Assembly (NCBI GenBank): GCA_015146655.1
Contig: VKHL01000023.1
Location: forward strand, 203,812 to 267,811
Direction of reading: 5' to 3'
Length of the DNA: 64,000 nt
Origin: Ochromonas danica
Taxonomy: Eukaryota > Sar > Chrysophyceae > Chromulinales > Chromulinaceae
In this document: positions 56,401 through 64,000 of the stretch, piece by piece
How the letters are laid out: the number at the start of each line of letters is the position of its first letter
Position numbering within the stretch: the first letter of the stretch is position 1
The notes under the pieces: generated by a model
The model's input: only the letters and a program-made list of their open reading frames with translations
What the model was told of the DNA's origin: nothing
The model's database searches: none
Made by a program: the position numbers and the translations under genes

Positions 56401-57772
56401 GGGTAAACATGATTCGAACGGCAAACTTCTTTGTATAAGATGGGATGACACCTTGCTTAGGGGACATTTGGAAGATTCCTTGCTCATCCCCCATGATGAA
56501 AAAGGCAACTTCGCGTTCACTATCATTAGATAAAAATAATGTGCGCGTCTCAATTCTTCCAACTTCAACATCACGGAAGTTCAAAGAGAATATGGGCGAT
56601 CCTTCTTCCTGAGTCAGTGTCGACATAGAAGATGCTGTGAGAGAGGAGGAGAAGATGGGATTATGCTTGCTCGATCCTGCTTGAGCAGTCGCTGATGTCA
56701 ACTGTTTTGCTGACGGTTGAACGTCTTTGAATAGCACTACTTTAGGAGGCATGGTCAGTGCCTTTAAAGTGAGAATAGTGTTGCAGTTGCTGGGTGTTCG
56801 ATAAGCATAACGATCGACAGTATAACAACCCATTGCCAACGCATTGTATCGAATGATGACAGGTATCTCACTATTAGGTTCGATTACTCCCTTCTTGGGT
56901 TCTATGTCAAAGACCTCATCACGATCCTCATCGAAGCGAATCAACTCGAATTCCGCAGGAACGACACTGTTGTTGACCAAGACTGTCTCCTTCTTCTCTG
57001 GCATTACTCCACTCACTACTTCATCAAAGGAGAGAGAAGAATCTGATAAAGTAATGTAAGGATATTTTCCAATCGCACTGAGCTTGGTCACCAGAACTGG
57101 ATTGGGTATAATGGCATGCACACCAGCGCCTACACGACAATAAGCCTTTGCCACAAACACCGAGGCATCTGTAGGCATAATCGTGATGGAAATAACATGC
57201 TTCTGGCCAACTGGGATCACACCAGAAGAGGGTTGGAAATGGAACGGCTCGGGCACATCCCATTCATATGGCGCGTCAATCTCGCCGTCATTGATCAAAT
57301 CAAACCTCAACTCACTTTGTTGATAAGTAGGGCAATATCCTAAATCTAAACCATCTGGTGCTACTATCGATAGCTTATCGATCGTAGCACGTACAGAGAT
57401 ATGGAAACCATGTCCAGGAATGCCATCCAACATCTTGATGTAGATGGTATCATCGTAGGGTTCGTGTTCTACAGGACGGAAGACAACATCCACTTCAACA
57501 AACAAACCAGGACTAAGAATAATCGGTTCAGGATAGGCTAAAGAGAAATAACGAGTTGATGGCAGTTTGTATTTCAATTTCTTGACTTCTGTCGAGACAT
57601 TTCGAATGAGCAGCTTTTGAACATATTCCCCTCCAGGCCGCCAATGACCAGCCTTGAACAAAATACCATCTCCTGCAGGGCCAATACATTCTATACCAAA
57701 ACGTTTTATTCGCTCTTCACGATCCATCGCAATGGGTGGAGGTATAATTGTGGAAGAAGTCATAGTTGTCAT
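50460..57772 (-). CDS. CFAP65: Cilia- and flagella-associated protein 65
   Basis: Exons 57772-52343, 52222-51000 and 50931-50460 give about 2374 residues. The N-terminus carries the CFAP65/CCDC108 signature: FGIECIGP, WRPGGEYVQKLLIRNV, KLKYKLPSTRYFSLAYPEP and ILSPG, followed by many ASH/MSP-type immunoglobulin-like repeats (for example LSFDEVVSGVMPEKKETVLV and FEVEPKKGVI-like turns). In Chlamydomonas and animals CFAP65 is part of the central apparatus of motile cilia. Exons 2 and 3 add a low-complexity Gly/Ser region and two more beta-rich or helical parts; the acceptor at 52222 was chosen because it alone keeps the frame, and the third exon has two possible acceptors. A separate downstream gene is not excluded. 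HYDIN and CFAP47 are less likely because of the N-terminal match. Confidence 0.88.
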
Positions 57773-58128
57773 GATTGGAAAACACTATCAGAAAGATCAG
57801 TCAAATCGATGTTTCACCACTTTACTTGAATCCACGGGATAAAACGGTTTGCTAATGGAAGATAATCCTCTTCTTCTGATCTTCAGATATAATATAGCTG
57901 CTAGTCTGCTATTTTCAATCAATCCTCGAAAGCCCAAGTGATCGTTTGAAACCGCCACACGCAGCAGCACAGAAAACCGAAAACACAGCAGCACACAGGC
58001 AGGGTTCACAAACTCGACTTTGCGACTTTGCTGATAATCAAAATTGGGTTTAAAAGCCATTTTCGCGAGTTTGGTGTCCATTCTGCTCTCAAACAAACGC
58101 TTTTCGAGCGCGGACAACTCAGAACTCT

Positions 58129-58206
<78 letters not shown>

Positions 58207-58208
58207 GC

Positions 58209-58284
<76 letters not shown>

Positions 58285-58286
58285 GC

Positions 58287-58362
<76 letters not shown>

Positions 58363-58712
58363 GCGAAGAAGGCAGGGAAGGCGTGATAGAAAACTCTGCC
58401 GAACCAGGCATTAGAATGTGTTTCTAGGCAGGACCGGAAGTGAAAACTAAGTTCTGAAAGAGATTATTATTATTATTATTTTTATTAAACTTCTATCTGT
58501 TATCACAAGGTAATCGAATGCTGCTGGTCTACTGAGAGATCAAATCACTCTCCTAACACACCAACCACTACATTTATGCCTATGATTAGACATGGGCACA
58601 CAACGGTTGATTATTTGCGTCAAGAATATAATCCACATCGATTTCAACGAAGATTGAAGAATGAAGAGAGAGTGTGTGTGTGAGAGAGTGAGTGTGAGAG
58701 TGAGAGTGAGAT
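57773..58712. other. Intergenic with CAA tract
   Basis: 940 bp upstream of CFAP65 and downstream of FkbM-like copy B. Contains the trinucleotide tract at 58128-58363; 58605-58712 is homologous to the 3' flank of copy A. The minus-strand frame near 57800-58117 may be CFAP65 leader. Confidence 0.5.
58128..58363. repeat. (CAA)n trinucleotide array, about 78 units
   Basis: An almost pure array with two CAG interruptions near 58206 and 58284. One frame would encode polyglutamine and another polyasparagine, but none of the open frames across it has an ATG. Confidence 0.97.
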
Positions 58713-60092
58713 CTAATGTGCTTGACAGAGTGAGAAATAGATAACCTGAGGCGATCTGAAGATCTCACTATCGAGGAGGTCAGAGGCTATCGTGATGTCT
58801 TCCAGACTGCATTGACAGTTGACAGCGGTAAAGTCGATCGGTTTCATCTCATCCGCCACATCCTGCGCCACATCATGGAGCATGTCATACCCCAAGTAAC
58901 GCAGTCTTCTGATAGGAATAGGATCGCGGTGGAATGACTCATAGTGAATGAGGCAGGGCCAAGAAGCATCTAGACCCACATGCTCTTCCTCCTCCAACCC
59001 ATGATTTTGGCAAACCAGACCGTCAGACCAGCTGTGACGAGATATTGAAGGGTAAGGAAAGAGATAGGCACTATGAAGTACTTCTTCTTGAAGGGTGCGC
59101 GTCTCGTAGAATTCCAACGCGCTGAGAATCACTTCGTCGTCCATGCCCTCAATGTCAGTCTTCAATAGACGCAGTGAAGAAGGCAAGTCCGATTGCAGGG
59201 AATGCACATAACTCCAGAGAAGGTCTTCAATAGCAACAAGCGGGACTTCTTGCCTTCTCAAGATACTGTAAGATTGGTTGGCAAAAACAATGCCAGAAAG
59301 GAGAGTGTCTGCTGGAGTTGTCAAGGACGAACTTCCTTTCAAATGATGGGGCATGTTTGATCGAGAGATAATTGATTCTGGAATGAAATAAATAAAGTCA
59401 GCGACCTGGGTATGGTGCGAGGCTTTGACTGCGGTGGCCACCTTGAGACTGTCTCGCAGGTTGGGCAGCTTACGGAGATAGTTGGAGAGCGCCTCCACAG
59501 AGACACCTCGGATGATCTTACTGGGGTGCTTAGATAGGTAAGCGTCCGCTCGCTGGATGCAGGTGTCAAAGTTGCATGTGCCAATCTCCAGATAGTCCAG
59601 CTTGCATGATGTCTGATGACCCAAAGACTTTTCACATGGCCGAGGGTAATAAGCAGGCAGACCCATTACAGGAGCATCCTCGTTCATGAGAAACATCAAT
59701 TCAACATCCTTTCTAAGGAGCACAGGAAGATGTCCTTCTTGTACGGTGTGAACTGTCCAGGTTAATGTGATGGACAGAGCACTCCTGTCGGCAATGAGAG
59801 GAAAGTTGAAAAAGACTTTTCCATGGGGATCCTGCGTCGCTGTATCAAACATCGCAATGGTGATATTTCCTTGGTGCAGACGGAATCGATAAGTTCCATT
59901 CTTTCCTTCATAAACCATGAAGATGTTGCGAATGGTGTAATAACACTTCTGCTCCGTACAACTCGAAGGATAGAAGGCATCCTTATCTCTTGGAATCACC
60001 AGCTCGCACTTAACATCAGCGAGAACAATGTTAAATATGCTAGAAAGGAAAATCGACAAAAGACACCAAACCACCCACATCTCCAACATCAT
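58713..60092 (-). CDS. Secreted FkbM-methyltransferase-like protein, copy B
   Basis: Intronless, 459 residues from a tandem ATG-ATG-TTG start. The signal peptide (WVVWCLLSIFLSSIFNIVLA) and N-terminal 125 residues are clearly homologous to copy A at 24854-26221 but have diverged at roughly a third of positions. From the middle onward the proteins are nearly the same, including LDYLEIGTCNFDT and LRLLKTDIEGMDDEV, the likely SAM-binding elements. The last 50 residues differ again at a few sites. Loss of neither signal peptide nor Cys residues suggests both copies work. The mosaic of diverged ends and identical centre points to gene conversion. Confidence 0.85.
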   Translation of the reverse strand: MMLEMWVVWCLLSIFLSSIFNIVLADVKCELVIPRDKDAFYPSSCTEQKCYYTIRNIFMVYEGKNGTYRFRLHQGNITIAMFDTATQDPHGKVFFNFPLIADRSALSITLTWTVHTVQEGHLPVLLRKDVELMFLMNEDAPVMGLPAYYPRPCEKSLGHQTSCKLDYLEIGTCNFDTCIQRADAYLSKHPSKIIRGVSVEALSNYLRKLPNLRDSLKVATAVKASHHTQVADFIYFIPESIISRSNMPHHLKGSSSLTTPADTLLSGIVFANQSYSILRRQEVPLVAIEDLLWSYVHSLQSDLPSSLRLLKTDIEGMDDEVILSALEFYETRTLQEEVLHSAYLFPYPSISRHSWSDGLVCQNHGLEEEEHVGLDASWPCLIHYESFHRDPIPIRRLRYLGYDMLHDVAQDVADEMKPIDFTAVNCQCSLEDITIASDLLDSEIFRSPQVIYFSLCQAH

Positions 60093-60691
60093 GCCACTCT
60101 CCTTTATAGAAAAATTAAGTAATTCGTTAATAATTGATTATGGAATTACATAACTTGCCGGACGTTGTTCATTGGATAACGTTAGAATGAGTTAGATTAT
60201 GGCAATACTCTGAACTGAACCGATTGGATTTATAGTGTGGGTCGGTATAGTATAGTCATAGTGTACTCACCGCCACAAAGCAAGGCATTCCATGGTGGGG
60301 ATCGACACGTGACCTTGGCCTGCCGCAGTGCAAATATTCAATATGTTCTGAATTAAATCATGAAGACACTATGAATTATTCTGTTATTTGTTGTGTTGAA
60401 AATGCCAAAACCACCGCGGACTCTTTGGAGCGTTGTCTCGCAATATCAGGAGTGGTATTGTTGTGCGACTCTCAGGCAACGCAATAGTAGCGATGGCTTA
60501 CACCGCTCATAACTGGGTTACTGTGCTGAGTTATGCAGTCAACGAGCGAGTGTCACGGGGTTGTACGTCTTCCTCAAGCACACAATACACATTTGTGGCA
60601 GTGTCTCGTCTGTGAGCAAAGGTGATGTTCATGACCGCAACTTCGATGATAATATGCGATATTCTAATTCGCTCCCACCCATGAGCTTATT

Positions 60692-60859
60692 ATGTTCTTA
60701 TTTATCCTTCCGATGAATGGATGGACGGATGTGCACGTGAACAATTTTCCTGCACTCGTTTGCGGTGTGGTCGTTGGGATTATTGTTTTCACCGCTTTGA
60801 CTCTCTTGTTATATGACGTCTTCATGAACCGGGCAGGCAACAAGAGAGCAAAATCTTGA
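60692..60859 (+). pseudogene. 55-residue single-TM ORF, possible receptor-cyclase remnant
   Basis: ATG to TGA, 55 residues: a short lead, one strong membrane helix (LVCGVVVGIIVFTALTLLLY) and a basic tail (DVFMNRAGNKRAKS). The pattern of a helix ending in F/L-L-L-Y-D followed by a basic segment is what I associate with the membrane exit of receptor-type guanylate/adenylate cyclases in heterokont and green algae, just before the cytoplasmic linker. No cyclase domain follows. It is either a relic of such a gene or an independent microprotein. The cyclase idea rests on about ten residues. Confidence 0.35.
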
Positions 60860-61321
60860 TTTGGAGACCAAACGGCAGTTTGTGCTATATCTCTCATAAG
60901 ATTCGCACGCCTTTTTAAATGTCGTCCAGCTGGGATTTAAGCTTTAAATATATCCTGAATGCTGCTCTGCTTTCTTGTCCTGCCGCGAAGATATTTTCTC
61001 AATCTAGCTGTGCAGCGAGAGAAGGAGGAAGAGGGATAAGACAAAGAAAAGACAGAAGTAGAGAAGCGAAAAGAGAGAGTGGAGTCAAATCATGATCACT
61101 ACTGTAATCCTCCCCAGCGGCACAACCGGATTGGTTGAATCTTGTGACAGTTATATCACCGACAGCTATTTCTGTTCTTAACGATTTGATAAACTATGAT
61201 AAGCTTCATATAGGATATGAATTGGACCCGTTGTTCTGCCGTTTTTATTCAAGATTGTCGTGATGCAGGTGTTAAGCTCCTTAAAGTGAAGGACTGATTG
61301 TCTCGGCGAAGCTCCCAAACT

Positions 61322-61370
61322 GGGTCAAGTAGTTCGGAAACTGGTCTCCAACGGACTAACTACTTGACCC
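61322..61370. repeat. Short inverted repeat, 13-bp perfect arms
   Basis: GGGTCAAGTAGTT at 61322-61334 pairs with 61358-61370 around a 23-nt loop. Could form a stem-loop on either strand; no poly-T follows. Confidence 0.8.
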
Positions 61371-61534
61371 TATTCTATAAAAGAGTAGATAGTCTCTTTT
61401 CTTCTGTGTGGGTTGCAGCAGCTTCTTCTTCATGAAGTGTAGACTACAAAGCATGAATAATAGTGTATTGCACTGCTCTGTCATAAGCTTCCCTCATTGC
61501 CAGCACCCTTCCCATCTTTAACTAGTGTATTTAG

Positions 61535-61690
61535 TCACACCCCAATGGTCAGCTTCTCAATGAAGTTGATGAATCCCAAATGCAAATGCTTATCTTTCTT
61601 CATCAGGTTTTTCGTGTATAACAAGAAATCGCTGGGAAGTTTCCTCATGCGCTTCTTGAACTCAAGAAACGAGTTTCTCTCCTCCGCATG
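61535..61690 (-). pseudogene. Exon-like fragment, family unknown
   Basis: About 52 codons open on the minus strand ending in TGA, with coding-like composition (NSFLEFKKRMRKLPSDF, then KKDKHLHLGFINFIEKL). No in-frame ATG lies at its start, and the frame is closed just upstream. It may be the terminal exon of a decayed gene. Confidence 0.25.
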
Positions 61691-61730
61691 GCAAGGGGGT
61701 GGATAGTTAACTTAAGAGAATAGGGCAACG

Positions 61731-63307
61731 ATGTCGATGAATCATGTCTCATATCGTCATATCTTTGCTAACCACCTCAACTCCTACCATCTCTGCTGTG
61801 TGATTTCCACTTTAATCAAAGACTCCATGGCTGATAACAAGAAGCAAGAAACGGAGAGAATCTCCAACAACTACCTAATCTATGGTCAATTTGACGAGAA
61901 GGTCTTGTCTGGTGACTTCGCTGACAAAGGCACTGCGTCGATCCTCTACCTCACACCTGACACTCCCACAGACCAAGCGTGAGTGACTCACACTTCATTG
62001 TCCTTGTCTTACTAATGAGGGTTGGTGTGGTAGTTTTCCAGGTGGGTTTGCGGAGTTGAAGAGAGTCTACACGGCGACATTGCATGTCCCATTTGATCCC
62101 AATGCCCTTGAATATCAACCCGACAATAGCCTTCTAGCCGTCCCTTGGCAAAGAGTTTTGGCTTATAAGCGATATGAAGAAGCACTTCTGCGCTTGCCAC
62201 TGCCAACTGTCTTGGCCTGCAAGAGCGGTCGCCGTGCATCTGCTGTTTATGCCGCTTTCCGGGTAAGACTTGTTGTTGACCTTACGGTTGGCACTTAATG
62301 AGTTTTGTTCCATAACTTGCATGTAATTTCGTGTCCGCCCAGGGAGTGAGCGAGCGCTTGACAAAAGAGCAAACGATAGAGTTGGCTGAGGAACAGGCAC
62401 TGACATTTGTAGGCCATGCTGGCTTTTCCAAGTGGGTGGAGGATGTTGTCGACAGCTTGTCTCGTCGTACACCATTGATCTTTAGGCAGCTCTATGAACC
62501 AGAAAGCTCTACATATACCTATTTGCTAGCTGACGAGGTCACCAAGGAAGCAGTGATTATTGACCCAGTTTTGGAGACCGTGGAGAGAGACTACAACCTC
62601 ATTCGTGAATTAGGTTTAGAATTGAAGTACATTCTCAACACCCATGTTCATGCTGATCACATCTTTGGTTAGTGTTGACTGCTCCTTATTGTTAGTGAAT
62701 GTGTTGAATAACTTTCGTGATGGTGGTGACTCTTCACACAGGTAACGCCAAGCTCAAGGAGAAGGTTCCTACAGCCAAGAGTGGACTTCTCGAGCGAGCA
62801 GGCAAGGCTGACTTTTATCTCGAGGAGTTCCTGCCTGTGGTCTTTGGCAGCTGGAAGCTGTACCCAATATCCACACCAGGCCATACCAATGGCTGCACCA
62901 GTTTTGTCCTGGATGACTTGTCCCGTGTCTTCACAGGAGATGCGCTTTTCATTCGTGGCTGTGGACGCACTGACTTCCAGGTATGTATTCTCCTTTCGTT
63001 CAATCTGGTAGTCCTCAACAATCAACTTTGTTGTGATGGTGTTTAACAGCAAGGGTCTGCTCGCACATTATACAGCTCTATTCATGACAAGCTTTACAAG
63101 TATCTGCCTGACCAGACTTTGGTTTATCCAGGTCATGATTACAAAGGACAGACCGTGAGTTCTATCTACGAAGAGAAAACATTCAATCCTCGCCTCACCA
63201 AGTCAGAAGATGAATTCGTTCATTTGATGGACAATCTCAACCTGGCCCCACCCAAGAAGATCGATGTCTCTGTACCAGCAAACTTGGAAGATGGAGAGAG
63301 GAAGTAA
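61731..63307 (+). CDS. ETHE1: Blh-type fusion: DUF442/CX4R domain + ETHE1 persulfide dioxygenase
   Basis: Exons 61731-61978, 62034-62262, 62343-62667, 62742-62980 and 63050-63307 give 432 residues. The N-terminal half (about 40-180) is a DUF442-like phosphatase/rhodanese-type domain with CKSGRRAS (Cys-x4-Arg). The C-terminal half (about 190-430) is a metallo-beta-lactamase fold of the ETHE1 type: [35 protein letters not shown] and [11 protein letters not shown] hold the iron ligands. ETHE1 oxidises glutathione persulfide to sulfite in mitochondrial H2S disposal. The domain order equals that of bacterial Blh proteins. The N-terminus is His/Ser-rich with few acidic residues and could be a mitochondrial presequence; a second ATG (MADNKK) lies about 32 codons in. 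Confidence 0.92.
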
Positions 63308-63441
63308 ATGGATCAACTGCGTTCAAGGTGATCGTTTGCTAATAGGCTAATAGTCTGGGAGATTAACTCTCTTTCGTGTATGCTCAACATTATTATATCT
63401 TTACAACATAGCAAGCAAAAAAAACAAGCAAATATATGAAC

Positions 63442-64000
63442 TTAAGCATCCGTGATGACCTTCAACATGTGTACACCATATCCCAGCCTTAAGATCCTCT
63501 TTTTGCGGCCTTCTGCGCGAAGAGTGGTTACAGGAAGGTTAAAGTAGTCTTCCATTATGGCACATTCCGCCAATGACAACTCCATCACCGCACCTATAGT
63601 GTCTAGTTGAAGTGGTGGAGGGCCACCGTTGACCAATGACGCGACAAGAAAGTCGTCATCCGAGGCGGAAGCGGAGGCATTCTTCTGCCTTGCTTCGATT
63701 GCGTCCAAGCGACGATTGACGCCATTGAAATGGTTGTCCATGCCACTCAACCCCTGGTCAATGGCGTCCAGGCGAAGAATGGTCTGGTTGAAACGATCGG
63801 GGACGCGTGCCCCATCCTCGAAATCTTCGGCGGCTGCTACGTCGTGGACAGTAACCGTGTCCTCGTCGACCTTCAGGCGCTTTACCGTCTTGCAGTATGC
63901 CTTGGCCTGTCTCTTCCTAGTTTTCAGGGTCTCTATCTGCCCCAAGTCCTCCACCCTGATAGCATTCGGTGGAGCGACATTCTCCTGCTGAAAGGAGATC
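63442..64000 (-). CDS. Partial ORF running off the window, family unknown
   Basis: The frame is open from the right edge to a stop at 63442 (186 codons visible; start beyond the window). It has a basic patch (LKTRKRQAKAYCKTVKRLK), repeated short helices (RLDAIDQGLSGMDNHFNGV then RRLDAIEARQ) suggesting a coiled coil, and an Ala-rich C-terminus. Its GC content is visibly higher than that of neighbouring genes, so it may be of foreign or mobile origin. No family recognised. Confidence 0.55.
   Translation of the reverse strand, partial: ISFQQENVAPPNAIRVEDLGQIETLKTRKRQAKAYCKTVKRLKVDEDTVTVHDVAAAEDFEDGARVPDRFNQTILRLDAIDQGLSGMDNHFNGVNRRLDAIEARQKNASASASDDDFLVASLVNGGPPPLQLDTIGAVMELSLAECAIMEDYFNLPVTTLRAEGRKKRILRLGYGVHMLKVITDA

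Larger units (their letters stand above)
60093..61730. other. Gene-poor region with small remnants
   Basis: 1638 bp. It holds the small membrane ORF at 60692-60859, a stem-loop at 61322-61370 and an exon-like fragment at 61535-61690. The first 60 bp resemble the 5' flank of FkbM-like copy A. Otherwise nothing recognised. Confidence 0.5.

Noticed and set aside
57797-58117. Minus-strand frame upstream of CFAP65 as an extra first exon
   Set aside because: The CFAP65 N-terminus is complete from 57772 and a usable in-frame donor is not evident; probably leader.
58028-58427. Open frames giving long polyglutamine, polyasparagine or polyleucine proteins across the CAA array
   Set aside because: None has an ATG start, and they stay open only because the repeat contains no stop codon.

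Overview
The window is nuclear DNA from a eukaryote. Genes are interrupted by short GT-AG introns (about 55-100 nt), coding is on both strands, intergenic gaps are AT-rich, and there is one assembly gap of 10 N. The best clue to the organism is the gene at 13387-14923. Its product starts with an ER-type signal peptide, then a short transit-like stretch, then a second hydrophobic segment ending in an Ala-Tyr-Ala cleavage site, which is how thylakoid-lumen proteins are addressed in algae with secondary plastids. With CFAP65 (motile cilia), membrane hybrid histidine kinases and many stramenopile-looking proteins, I infer a flagellated photosynthetic or recently photosynthetic heterokont (ochrophyte) alga. 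This is inference; no rRNA or plastid gene is present to confirm it.

Layout. 0-8 kb: multi-repeat Myb protein, BRAP-type RING/UBP ubiquitin ligase, spermidine synthase, one unrecognised gene. 8-20 kb: a broken copy of a receiver domain, an acylation-motif protein with a Gly/Asp tail, hybrid histidine kinase 1, the thylakoid-lumen candidate, an OCRL/INPP5B-like inositol 5-phosphatase with a roughly 500-residue insert in its catalytic core, and a coiled-coil protein. 21-31 kb: an unknown basic protein, a PPCDC flavoprotein with a C-terminal membrane helix, an FkbM-like secreted protein, and a PH-PH-Sec6-PH fusion with lipidation motifs at both ends. 31-39 kb: three mitochondrial-looking cold-shock-domain genes interleaved with hybrid histidine kinase 2. 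39-50 kb: EBP2, a CCR4/nocturnin-like EEP enzyme, a type II membrane protein, a steroid 5-alpha-reductase, a long palindrome built from gene debris, PUS7 and a globin. 50-64 kb: CFAP65, a long CAA tract, a second FkbM-like gene sharing a 642-bp identical tract with the first, gene remnants, a Blh-type fusion of a CX4R domain to an ETHE1 dioxygenase, and an ORF that runs off the window edge.

The genes do not form an operon or pathway. Recurrent themes are local duplication (cold-shock trio, two kinases plus a receiver fragment, two FkbM-like genes), RNA and ribosome functions (EBP2, PUS7, EEP, cold-shock proteins), phosphoinositide and membrane traffic (5-phosphatase, PH-Sec6), and sulfur, polyamine, CoA and steroid metabolism. 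Exon boundaries were worked out by hand from reading frame, GT/AG sites and family conservation, and have not been checked against transcripts.
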